The notes beneath the pieces were generated by a model. That model was not told where the DNA came from. It did not search any database and was given only the letters and a program-made list of their open reading frames with translations. DNA of 64,000 nt, taken from contig CAVSII010000004.1 in the NCBI GenBank assembly GCA_963727955.1, forward strand, positions 62,001 through 126,000, in the 5' to 3' direction. Position 1 is the first letter of the stretch. Each line of letters begins with the position of its first letter. Source of the stretch: Bog-756 sp963727955 (GTDB lineage Bacteria; Actinomycetota; Acidimicrobiia; Acidimicrobiales; RAAP-2). The position numbers and the translations under genes are program-made. Positions 45,355-54,868 of the stretch are shown piece by piece.

Positions 45355-46201
45355 CGGGAACCGTCTGGGTCAGACGCGCCGTCGAACCGGCATCGACGGT
45401 GAGGGTGAGCCCGGTCACGTACCGCGACTCGTCCGAGGCCAGATACAGCACCGCCTCGCTGACGTCTTCGGCCTCGACGAGGTCGACGGGTAGGGAGTTG
45501 AGGAAGACCGAGCCGGTGTCGGGGCTGTCGGCAATGAGCTGGCCCAGCCCGCCCAGGCCGGCCAGCATGGGGGTGTCGACGCCGGTGGGATGGATCGAGT
45601 TGACCCGGATCTTTCGGGAGGCGAGTTCGTTGGCCAGTGTGCGCATCACCCCCACCACCCCGTGCTTGGAGGCGGCGTAGGGACCGAAGAAGGGTTGGCC
45701 CTTCAGGCCGGCCACCGAACTGATCAGGATGAGCGAACCCCCGCCGGCTTCGATGAGATGGGGGATGGAGGCGATGCAGGTGTTCCAGGTGCCGGTCAGG
45801 TTGGTCCCGATGACCGTGTCCCACACCTCGGGGGTCACCTGGTCCCAACGCTGGACGGTGCAGACGCCGGCGTTGGCGATGGCGATGTCCAGCCGGCCCA
45901 GTCGGTCGACCCCGTCGGCCACGGCCGTCACCAGGGCCTCACTGTCGCGCACGTCCACCTCTGCGCTGATCATGGAGGCACCGGTGGCCGTCACCAACCG
46001 GGTGGTTTCGGCCAGATCGCCCGGCCCGGCCAGCGGATAGGGAATCGACTTGACGTCGGCGCAGAGATCGATCCCGATGATGTCGGCACCCTGGTGGGCC
46101 AGCCGGACAGCGTGGTTTCGGCCCTGGCCCCGGGCGGCCCCGGTGATGAGGGCCACCTTTCCCGACACCCGTCCGGTTCGGCCCGACCGAGGCGCACTCA
46201 C
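45351..46201 (-). CDS. Mycofactocin-coupled short-chain dehydrogenase (frameshift near 3' end)
   Basis: About 283 residues. VALITGAARGQGRNHAVRLA and GADIIGIDLCADV, with a long insert, are hallmarks of SDRs that hold NAD tightly and depend on mycofactocin to recycle it. The catalytic site is LILISSVAGLKGQPFFGPYAASKHG (Ser, Tyr, Lys). GTG 46201 overlaps the OYE2 stop. The frame runs past TLTVDAG without a stop; one extra base in or near GCCGGTTC (about 45390) would give FDGASDPDGSR and a TGA overlapping the OYE1 ATG, the coupling used throughout this operon. That repair is inferred. Confidence 0.75.
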
Positions 46202-48173
46202 CGGCCCGCCCCCACCGGGGTGCCGGCCCCGACGGTGGTCCGGCCACCCCCGACGGCGAGGGCCATGCGCCGCCCTTCGAGCATCGCCTCGAGGATGCCA
46301 CGCGGGGCCACGCAGTCACCCGCCCGCAGCGTGCCGGGGCGGCCCCGGTAGAGGAAGTCCTCGGGGAGCCGTGGGCCGCAGTCGATGATCGAGGCGCAGG
46401 GGACAGCCTGCTCTTCGCCGGTCCAGCGATCCTCCAGGAGAGCGTGACCGTCCTTGGTCCCCCGGAACAGTGAGCGGAGATAGCGGTGCACACCGGCCCG
46501 CTGCAGTCGACTGTTGGCCTCGGCCAGGTCACCGGTGAGGGAGAGCAGGGTACCGACGATCTGATCCGGCGTGACCAGGGCCACCGTCAAACCGGCGCCG
46601 GCCAGCCACTCGGCCACCCCGACTCCGATCGGTCCACCCACCGGATCGTGGACGAGCACCGGGCCGTCGTCCAGGCTGTCAGCCCCGGCGGCCAACAGTG
46701 CCACCGGGTCCACCACCGCGCAGGACCCGTCCATGGGAACGCCCGGAGGCCGCCCCGCGACCCGGTGGCCAGTACCACCTCGACGCCGGCGGCCCGGGCC
46801 GCGTCCAGCTCGTCCACCGTCACTTCGGTACCGGTGTCCACCACCGCGCCGAGGGCGGCGCACTCCCGCACCAGCCAGGCCGCCAGCCCGGCCAGGCGTT
46901 GGCGTCCCGGGCCGACGGCGGCCACCGCCACCACGCCCCCGGCCCGGTTGCACCGTTCGCGCACCCTGACCCGGTGTCCCCGGGCGGCCAACACCCGGGC
47001 GCACTCCAGGCCGGCCACCCCGGCCCCCACGATGAGCACGTCACGCCCTGTCTCATCTGTTCCTGCCGGGTCGGGTTCGACCGTCTCATGACCACTGCGT
47101 GGTTCACCCACGCAGCTGACCAACGGGTTCCGGTTGTCGCGCACCTGACAGGACTGGTTGCAGAGGATGCAGGGACGAAGCCGGGCGACCTGGTCGTGGC
47201 GCACCAGACCGACCAGCCGGGGGTCGGCGATCTGGGCTCGGGTCATCTCCACCAGGTCGGCCACCTCGCAGTCCAGGGCGGCCTGGGCATCGGCCGGGTC
47301 GACCATGCTTCCCTGCAGGACGACCGCCGTCCGCCCCGATGCGGCCTGGCGCATCCGAGCGCACAACTCGGTGTTGAAGCCGGCCTGGGTGTGGGCGTCG
47401 GGACGGTAGGCCCACGCCGAGTAGGGCCCACCCCGCACCACGACCAGGGCGTCGACCAGCTCGGCCAGGACGGCGACCTGTTCGGCCGCCTGTTCGGGCG
47501 TCACCCCGGCCCACGGGGCCAGCTCGTCGCAGGACAGACGGAGGGCCACCACGCCGTCGGCACCGACGGCTGTGCGCACGGCGGCCAGGACGGCGGTGGT
47601 CACCCGCAGCCGGTCGGTCCCGTAGGCATCGTGTCGGTGGTTGGTGAGCCCGGAGTGGAATTGACGGAGGAGGGAAGTGGCCCCGGCATCGATCTCGACC
47701 CCGTCGAGGGAGGCGGCCATGGCCGAACTGGCGGCCACGGCGAAGGCGTCGATGAGGGCGTCGATGTCGGCCCCCTCCATGGCCGCCGGCATCTCGCGAC
47801 TGACCACGTCGGCCACCGGTGACGGCGCCCACAGCACCGACTGCGAGTAGGCGCTTGACCCCTGGGCTCCGGTGTGCCCCAGTCCGGCCAGCACCAGGGT
47901 GCCGTGCACGTGGCAGGCGTCAGCCACCGCGGCCCAGCCCGGGCGGCACTGTTCGGCCAGGGGTGCCCGCTCGTAGGGCCAGTCCGACGGATGGACCGAG
48001 GCCGTCTCGGTGACCACCACGCCGGCCCCGCCTTCGGCCCGCTCCCGGTAATAGGCAACGTGGCGTTCGCTCATCCGGCGCCCCCGGCCCAGGTTGGTGA
48101 CATGGGGGCCGAACATGACCCGCGACGGGGCCAGCCGACCGCCGATGGTCACCGGGTCGGACAGGAGGGACAT
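46198..48173 (-). CDS. Mycofactocin system FadH/OYE-family oxidoreductase 2 (one frameshift)
   Basis: About 658 residues after repair. N-terminal OYE barrel: MSLLSDPVTIGGRLAPSRVM, ERHVAYYRERAEGGAGVVVT, LRLSCDELAPWAG; iron-sulfur Cys CILCNQSC with a further Cys; then DVLIVGAGVAGLECARVLAA. The frame breaks after VVLATGSRGG at a run of four C (46753-46756). Adding one base continues as RPPGVPMDGSCAVVDPVALL to the end at 46198. It is a paralogue of OYE1. The start lies 2 nt after the mftC stop with AGGAGGGA upstream. Confidence 0.8.
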
Positions 48174-48175
48174 GG

Positions 48176-49396
48176 TCAGCCCGGGGCCGTGGCCGACCCG
48201 AGCGGGTGGAGAGGGCTCGCGTCGCAGGCCCGGTCGGGCCGGCGGGGGAGGAGGGTCACCGGTGCCGTGCGAGGACGGCGGGAGTGGTCGGCTGAAGGAC
48301 GGGGGAGGGCGACGGGCTGGTTGCCGACGGGGTGCTGACCATGGCCCAGCACGCATTCGGGATCAGGACCGTCGAGGGGGAGCCCGGTGAAGAACTTGGC
48401 GGCCATGCACCCGCCGCGACAGGCGTCGTAGTGGCCGCACGACCGGCAGGTGCCTCCGCTGGAGGGCCTTCGCAGCTCGGCGAACAGTGGCGCATGGCGC
48501 CATACCGTGGTGAAGCCACCGGGTGAGCGCACGTTTCCGGCCAGGAACTCGTCGTGGATGGCAAACGGGCAGGCGTAGACGTCGCCGACCGGGTCGACCA
48601 GACAGACCACTCGACCGGCGCCGCACAGATTGAGGCCGGGCAGCGGCTCGCCGTACCCGGCCAGGTGGAAGAAGGAATCGCCGGTCAGCACGTTCTCGCC
48701 GTGGGCCACCAGCCAGTCGTAGAGGATCCTCTGTTGGTGGGCGGTGGGATGGAGGTCCTCCCAGACGTCTGCCCCCCGCCCCGAAGGTCGCAACCGGGTG
48801 AGGCGCAGCTGGGCATGGTGATCGTCGGCCAGACGCTTGAACTGGTCGAGCTGGCTGATGTTGTGGCGGGTGACCACCACCGAGAGCTTGAACCCAGTGA
48901 AACCGGCGTGACGGAGCCGACCCATGGCGGCCAGCGCCGTGTCGTAGGAACCGGCGCCCCGTACGGCGTCGTTGACCTCTCGAGTGGCGCCGTCAAGCGA
49001 GATCTGCACGTCCACGTAGTCGCTGGCCGCCAGCCGGGTTGCCACCTCCGAGGAGATGCGGGATCCGTTGGTGGAGAATTTGACCCCGACGTGATGGGCG
49101 GTGGCGTAGTCGACCAGCTCCCAGAAGTCCGACCGGACGGTGGGTTCGCCGCCGCCGATGTTGACGTAGAAGATCTGCATGGCCTCGAACTGGTCGATGA
49201 GCGCCTTGCATTCCCCGGTGGTCAGTTCGTCGGGGTCGCGACGACCCGAGCTCGAGAGGCAGTGGACACAGGCCAGGTTGCAGGCGTACGTGAGCTCCCA
49301 GGTGAGGCAGATCGGAGCGTCGAGGCCGCGCTCGAATGTGTCGACCAGTCGCCCCGGTGATGCCGACCCGGTTGGCCGGTCGCCGACCAGGGTCAT
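48176..49396 (-). CDS. mftC: Mycofactocin radical SAM maturase MftC
   Basis: A 406-residue radical SAM/SPASM enzyme. CNLACVHC is the SAM-cluster motif, IGGGEPTVRSDF binds SAM, and the SPASM domain shows LCGAGRVVCLVDPVGDVYACPF and CRSCGHYDACRGGCMAAKF. MftC decarboxylates the C-terminal Tyr of MftA and forms a crosslink to Val. A basic Pro/Arg-rich tail of about 50 residues extends beyond the usual end. Its start overlaps mftB (ATGA, 49393-49396). Confidence 0.94.
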   Translation of the reverse strand: MTLVGDRPTGSASPGRLVDTFERGLDAPICLTWELTYACNLACVHCLSSSGRRDPDELTTGECKALIDQFEAMQIFYVNIGGGEPTVRSDFWELVDYATAHHVGVKFSTNGSRISSEVATRLAASDYVDVQISLDGATREVNDAVRGAGSYDTALAAMGRLRHAGFTGFKLSVVVTRHNISQLDQFKRLADDHHAQLRLTRLRPSGRGADVWEDLHPTAHQQRILYDWLVAHGENVLTGDSFFHLAGYGEPLPGLNLCGAGRVVCLVDPVGDVYACPFAIHDEFLAGNVRSPGGFTTVWRHAPLFAELRRPSSGGTCRSCGHYDACRGGCMAAKFFTGLPLDGPDPECVLGHGQHPVGNQPVALPRPSADHSRRPRTAPVTLLPRRPDRACDASPLHPLGSATAPG

Positions 49397-49692
49397 GGGA
49401 TCTCCCGTGGGCAGATCATGCCCGAGGCGGCCAGGGTGGCCAGGGCTTGCTGGTAGCGGAAGCGCTCGTGGTCGGGTACCCCGACCGCCCGGACGGCGTC
49501 CTCAGCGGTGGGTTGTCCGGCCAGCGACTCGACCACCGAGACGAGCAGGGGGCTCTTCAGGAAGGAGAGCCGGCGGGTCCCGAAGTGGTAGGCCAGAGCC
49601 CCGAAGGACTCGGGTCGCAGGGACACCTGGGGATGGAGGGTCCACGGGCGGGCGCCGTCGAAGGCGACAGCCACGGCCGAGTCGGGTGGCAT
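49393..49692 (-). CDS. mftB: Mycofactocin peptide chaperone MftB
   Basis: A 99-residue PqqD-like RiPP recognition element. The pattern W-x-LHPQVSLRPESFGALAYHF and RRLSFLKSPLLVSVVESL is typical of MftB, which holds the leader of MftA and presents it to MftC. The ATG follows the mftA stop with no gap (stop 49693-49695, start 49690-49692). Confidence 0.92.
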   Translation of the reverse strand: MPPDSAVAVAFDGARPWTLHPQVSLRPESFGALAYHFGTRRLSFLKSPLLVSVVESLAGQPTAEDAVRAVGVPDHERFRYQQALATLAASGMICPREIP

Positions 49693-49857
49693 CTAGTAGA
49701 CGCCGCACATGCCGTCGATGGACACGTCCTCGACCAGCAGATCCTCCTCGACCAAGTGGTCGCCGGGGGAGGTGTCGGTGGCCGTACCGTCGGCCCCCAC
49801 CTCGGGGCGGTGGCCGTCTTCGGGGGTGGACGGGCTTTCGTCGGTGCGCAGGGTCAT
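49693..49857 (-). CDS. mftA: Mycofactocin precursor peptide MftA
   Basis: A 54-residue peptide. A variable, acidic leader (many Asp, Glu, Thr) is followed by LVEEDLLVEDVSIDGMCGVY; the terminal IDGMCGVY with last residues Val-Tyr is the invariant mycofactocin core, from which MftC and MftE make the redox cofactor. The ATG has AGGAG 4-5 nt upstream. First gene of the minus-strand unit, divergent from mftR. Confidence 0.95.
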   Translation of the reverse strand: MTLRTDESPSTPEDGHRPEVGADGTATDTSPGDHLVEEDLLVEDVSIDGMCGVY

Positions 49858-49948
49858 GGCTCCTCCGGGAGGGGAAGGGCCGGCAGATTAACCGGCCGCT
49901 GACAACTGGGTTTCAATTTATAACACTGGATGCCAAAATGGAAGTCTG
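49858..49948. promoter_or_regulatory. mftA/mftR divergent control region with inverted repeat
   Basis: GGCCGG (49879-49884) and CCGGCC (49892-49897) form an inverted repeat around a TTAATCT, a likely -10 of mftA on the minus strand. On the mftR side an AT-rich stretch with TATAAC lies about 30 nt before the ATG. The repeat is a candidate MftR operator. Confidence 0.5.
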
Positions 49949-50581
49949 ATGACCGTGCCGGTGGCCAATAGTGCGGGACCACCCCACGAGGGGGTACGAG
50001 GCCGCCGGCCGTCCACGTCCCGCCAGGCCGTGGCTCGGGCCGCCCTCGACCTCTTCGCCCGCCACGGCTACGACAACACCACGGTGGACCAGATCGCCGC
50101 AGCGGTAGGCGTCAGCCGCCGGACCTTCTTCCGCTACTACGACTCGAAACGAGAGGTGGTGTGGGGCGAGTTCGACGCCGAGCTCTCCCGGCTGGAGCGC
50201 CAGCTGGCCGACGCCCCCGAGGACCAGCCCATGATGGAGGTGCTCCGACAGGCCGTCATCGACACCAACCGGTTCGGCGCCGGTGAGCTCGACGAGCTTC
50301 GCATCAGGATCGGCCTGACCAGCTCCGTCCCCACCTTGGTGGCACATTCCGCCGTCCGTTATGCCGAGTGGTGCGAGGTGGTGGCCCGCTTCGTGGCCAG
50401 CCGGATCGGCTGTGGTCCGGACGACCTCGGTCCTCAGACGGTGGCCCGGGCCGCTCTGGGTGCGGCCATGGCTGCTTTTTCATCATGGGCCCGTCAGACC
50501 GACACCGACCTGGTCGGCCAACTGGACCGCGCCTTCCGGATACTGGCCACCGGGTTCGACGAGCGACGCCTGCGTCACTGA
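49949..50581 (+). CDS. mftR: Mycofactocin-system TetR-family regulator MftR
   Basis: A 210-residue TetR protein. The DNA-binding part is RQAVARAALDLFARHGYDNT and VDQIAAAVGVSRRTFFRYYD, with SKREVVWGEFD following. The remainder is the helical ligand domain. Divergent from mftA as in other mycofactocin loci; mycobacterial MftR represses the cluster and responds to acyl-CoA. Its 3' flank holds short degenerate repeats. Confidence 0.88.
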   Translation: MTVPVANSAGPPHEGVRGRRPSTSRQAVARAALDLFARHGYDNTTVDQIAAAVGVSRRTFFRYYDSKREVVWGEFDAELSRLERQLADAPEDQPMMEVLRQAVIDTNRFGAGELDELRIRIGLTSSVPTLVAHSAVRYAEWCEVVARFVASRIGCGPDDLGPQTVARAALGAAMAAFSSWARQTDTDLVGQLDRAFRILATGFDERRLRH

Positions 50582-50629
50582 CCGGATCACCATCCGGCTG
50601 GTCCCGTCCCGTCCTCTGTGACCGACTTG

Positions 50630-50721
50630 TGCGGACCGTGTGCGCTCGGACCGCGTGTAATCGGACGGTGTGATCGGACCGTGCAGTCAGACCGTGCAGT
50701 CAGACGCCGTGCAGTCGGCCC
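50630..50721. repeat. Degenerate 13-15-bp tandem repeats after mftR
   Basis: Copies of GTGCAGTCAGACC occur at 50681, 50694 (2 nt longer) and 50709, with more degenerate copies upstream (GTGTGATCGGACC and similar). They fill most of the gap between the convergent mftR and surface-protein genes. Confidence 0.65.
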
Positions 50722-50760
50722 GTGGTCGATGCGGGAACAGTTGCCCGCTTCCGCATCTGG

Positions 50761-53700
50761 TCAGATGAAAGTGTAACCGTTGGTCACCGTGAAGCTCCCG
50801 CCCGGGGTGGTCACCGTGACATTGACGGTGGATACCGGCTCGGCCGGCGTGTAGGCGGTGATCTTGGTGCCCGCCTTGTTGACCACGACGGACTCGGCAT
50901 CCAGAGGTCCGAACTTGACTGTGGATGCGGTGGCTCCCTGGAAGCCCTTACCGGTTATCACGACCTTGGTATGACCGGCCACCGAGCCGTTGGATGGCTT
51001 GATGGCGGTGATCGTCGGTCCGATGAAGGTGAATTGATCGGCTGGAGTGGTGATGGTCGGCCCCGCCGGTGTGGTGACGACGATGTCGACGGTGCCGGCC
51101 GACTCTGAAGGGGACATGGCGGTGATCTGGGCCCCTTTCTTGTTGATCGAGAAGCTGGTGGCCTCCACCGATCCGAACATCACCGAGGTGGCTCCGGCGA
51201 GGTCACTGCCAACGATCTTGACCTTGGTGCCTCCGACGCCGGGGCCGGTGTTCGGCTTGATCGACCGGACGATCGGCCCGATGATCGTCCAGGTGAAGCT
51301 GGCCGATCCGTTGAAGCCGGCACCATCGGTGGCCGTTACCTCCACCGGGTAGACGCCCGAGTGCAGAGGGATCCCGCTGATGATGCCGGAGGAGGAATCG
51401 AGGGAGAGCCCCTCGGGCAGCCCGGTTACTCCATAGGTCAGGGTGGCCGTGCTCGACGAGTCCTGGGCGGCGATGTGGAGGTTGGAGATGGCCGTTCCCA
51501 CCGTGTTGGACTGGTTGCCCGGGTTGGTCACCGACACCGTGTTGGTGATGGTCCAGGTGAAGCTGGCTGAACCGGTGAAGGCGGCGCTGTCGGTCACCGT
51601 GATGGTCACCGAGTAGGAACCGGCGGTGGTCGGCGTGCCGCTGATGGCGCCGGTCGACGAGTTGATGGCCAAACCGGGGGGCAGGGTGCCGCCGTCGGCG
51701 TAGGACAGGGTGGCCGTCGACGAGGTGTCGGTGGCGCCGATCTGAAGCGTGCTGATGGCGCTGCCCGACAGGTGTGACTGGCTACCCGGGTTGGTCACCG
51801 ACACCGTGTTGGTGATGGTCCAGGTGAAGCTGGCTGAACCGGTGAAGGCGGCGCTGTCGGTCACCGTGATGGTCACCGAGTAGGAACCGGCGGTGGTCGG
51901 CGTGCCGCTGATGGCGCCGGTCGACGAGTTGATGGCCAAACCGGGGGGCAGGGTGCCGCCGTCGGCGTAGGACAGGGTGGCCGTGCTCGAGGAGTCGGAG
52001 GCGACGACCGACAGCCCGCTGATGGCCGAGCCGGACAGGTTGGACTGACTGCCCGGGTTGGTCACCGACACCGTGTTGGTGATGGTCCAGGTGAAGCTGA
52101 CCTGGGCCTCGAAGTTGGCGCTGTCGGTCACGGTGATGGTCACCGGGTAGGTGCCGGCCGTGGTCGGGGTGCCGGCCATGAGGCCGGTAGACGGGTTGAT
52201 GGACAGCCCCGGCGGCAGCGTGCCGTTGTCCGCATAGGACAAGGTGGCGCTCTGCAGCGAGTCGGAGGCCTGTATCTGAAGGCCGCTGATGGCCGTACCG
52301 GACAGGTCGGACTGGCTGCCCGGGTTGGTCACCGACACCGAGTTGGTGATGGTCCAGGTGAAGGCGGCGTTGGCCGAAAAGCCGCCACTGTCCACCACGG
52401 TGATGGTCACCGGGTAGGTACCGGCGATGGTCGGCGAACCGGTGATGATGCCGTTGGACATGTTGATCGACAGCCCCGGCGGCAGGGTGCCGCCGTCCGA
52501 GTAGGTGAGGGTGGCCGTCGACGACGAGTCGGAGGCGACGATGCCCAGGGGGGTGATGTCATTGCCGGACACGTCCGATTGGGCCCCCGGGTTGGTCACC
52601 GACAAGGTGTTGGTGACCGTCCAGGTGAATGACGTGTGGGCCGAATAGGCGGCGCTGTCGGTCACCGTGACGGTCACCGGGTAGGTACCGGCGGTGGTCG
52701 GGGTGCCGGTGATGGCGCCGGTCGACGAGTTGATGGCCAGCCCCGGCGGCAGGGTGCCACCGGCGCCATAGGTGAGGGTGGCCGTCGATGACGTATCGGT
52801 GGCACTGATCTGGACCGTACTGATTGCCGTGCCGGACACGTCGGACTGGTTGCCCGGACTGGTCACCGACACCGTGTTGGTGACGGTCCAGGTGAAGGTG
52901 GCCGTACCCGAGTAGTTGGCGCCGTCGGTGGCTTTGGCCGTGACGGTAGAGGACCCGGCGGTGGTCGGCGTGCCGGTGATGGATCCGGTCGACGAATTGA
53001 TGGCCAGTCCCGCCGGCAGACCGGTGGCGCTATAGGTGAGGGTGGCTCCCGACTGGGTGTCGGTGGCATTGATCTGGACCGGGCTGATGGCCGTACCGGA
53101 CAGATTGGACTGGTTGCCCGGACTGGTCACCGACACCGTGTTGGTGACGGTCCAGGTGAAGGTGGCCGACCCGTGGTAACCGGACCCGTCGGTGGCGGTC
53201 ACCGTCACCGAGTTGGATCCCGCCCCCGCCGGCGTGCCGGTGATCCTCCCGCTGGACGAGATGGTGAGTCCCCCCGGCAGGCCGGTGGCGCTATAGGTGA
53301 GGGTGGCTCCCGACTGGGTGTCGGAGGCATTGATCTGGATCGGGCCGATGGCCGTACCCGACAGACTCGACTGATTGCCCGGGTTGGTCACCGACACCGT
53401 GTTGGTGACGTTCCAGGTGAAGGACGCGTTCTGGCTCAACGCCTCGGAGTCGGTGGCGGTCACCGTCGCCGAGCAGGCACAGGCCGCTGTGGGGGTGCCG
53501 CTGATGACTCCGGTGGTCGAGTTGATCGAGAGCCCGGAGGGAAGTCCGGTAGCGGCGAAGGTCACCGTGTTCCCGCCGGTGGTGTCGTGGGGAGCGCTGA
53601 CGGTGAGGTTGGAGATGGCCGAGCCCGACACGTTGGACTGGGTCCCCGGATTGGTGACCGACAGGTTGTCGACGTTCCAGGTGAGGGACACCGATCCGGT

Positions 53701-54790
53701 GGCACCGGTGTTGCCGGTGGTGGCGCCGCCACCACCGTTGCCGTTGTAGGAGACCGAGGAGGCGTAGGACGAGTTGTCGGCCGAGGAGCCCCCGCCGCCC
53801 CCGCCCCCGGTGTCGTCGCCACTGGTGCATTCGTCGCCGCCGCCACCACCGCCGCCGGTGTAGCCACCACCGCCACCACCACCGCTGGCCCCGGCCTCGT
53901 CAGGGAAGCCGCCACCACCATTACCGCCGGTCCCGCCGGTCGAGCTGGTGGGTGTGTTGCCGCCGGTCGACCCGCTCTGCTCGGCACCGTCGCCCCCCGA
54001 GCCGCCCGAGCTGGTGCCGCCCCCACCACCGCCCCCGCCGTCCGACGACCCATCCCCGCCGGCGGTACCGGCGGTCCCGGCGCTGACCGTGGACGATCCG
54101 CCCGACTCACCGGCACCACCGGTGCCGGGTCCGTCCGAGCCGGTGCAGTCCCAGCGGCTGCCGCCCCCGCCGCCCCCGGCGGCCACCGCCACCATGGTGG
54201 TGCACCCCGAAGTGCCGAGGCACAGCCCCGAGGCCGCGCCGCCGCCGCCGCCGGCGGCGATGCCGTCCACCGAGACATCCTCATCGGTGGCGCTGCCGCT
54301 GGCCGCTCCGGCCGCGTAGCCGCCGCCGCCGCTGGCCCCGTTGATGGAGGAGCCGCCGCCCCCACCGGTGGTGCCGCCACTCCCACCGCAGCCCAGCTTG
54401 ATCGACACCGCACCCGTGTTGTGGGTGAGGGCGAAGGTGCCGGTTACCTGGCCACCGTTCCCACCGGTGCCACCTGATCCCGAGTTGGTATTACCGCCGC
54501 CGCCACCACCGCCGTTGAGGGTGACAGTGGCCGACACCGTTCCCGCCGGGGGAGTGGCGGTCACGTAACTCGAGCAATTGGGTCCGGATCCGCTCCAGCT
54601 GGCCGCCACCGGCGTGGTGGCCGCCCCCGCCACCTCGGAGGTGGTGGCCGCCACCAGCGAAAAGACACCGGCCATCAGGACGGCCGCCGTGGCACAGGTG
54701 ACGACACCGAAGGTGCGCCTCCGCCCGCCCCGCGCCCCGAGACGAGAGGTCGTCCGTCGTTCGGCGGCTGAATCGGTTGGATCTGGTCAC
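50761..54790 (-). CDS. Giant exported repeat protein (9 Ig-like repeats, 2 IPT domains; frameshift in signal region)
   Basis: About 1,342 residues after repair. GTG 54790 has GGAGGAG upstream and begins VTRSNRFSRRTTDD. Removing one base in the C runs at 54723-54730 joins it to RRRRTFGVVTCATAAVLMAG, completing a twin-Arg-like signal peptide; otherwise the frame would start inside the signal at 54675. A Gly/Ser-rich segment (about 90-370) follows, then nine repeats of about 88 residues, each with SVTNPGxQS, GTLPPGLxI, GxITGTPTTAG and FTWT, then two IPT/TIG domains (GPGVGGTKVKIVGSDL). Two neighbouring repeats are almost identical at DNA level (about 51541 and 51811). Probable cell-surface adhesin. 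Confidence 0.75.
51541..52080. repeat. Near-identical 270-bp tandem coding repeats
   Basis: The segment starting near 51541 recurs 270 bp later with long stretches of exact identity, including the CDS encoding PPGLAINSSTGAISGTPTTA. This indicates recent duplication or conversion of Ig-like repeats 7 and 8. Confidence 0.8.
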
Positions 54791-54868
54791 TGCTCCTCCA
54801 ATGAACGGGCGATGATCCCGTCGCTATCTGCCGTGCGGATGGTCATAGGTGTGTGGTTGCGGCCGGCC

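Noticed and set aside
43358..46201. A natural 947-residue SDR-OYE fusion protein
   Set aside because: The roughly 50 residues at the junction are nonsense in this frame, while the overlapping frame encodes a proper OYE N-terminus starting with ATG 45354. One base in a C4 run explains the join.
36496..50581. A PQQ cluster instead of mycofactocin
   Set aside because: The precursor ends IDGMCGVY with Val-Tyr and the peptidase is creatininase-like; there is no PqqA Glu-x3-Tyr motif and no PqqB or PqqC.
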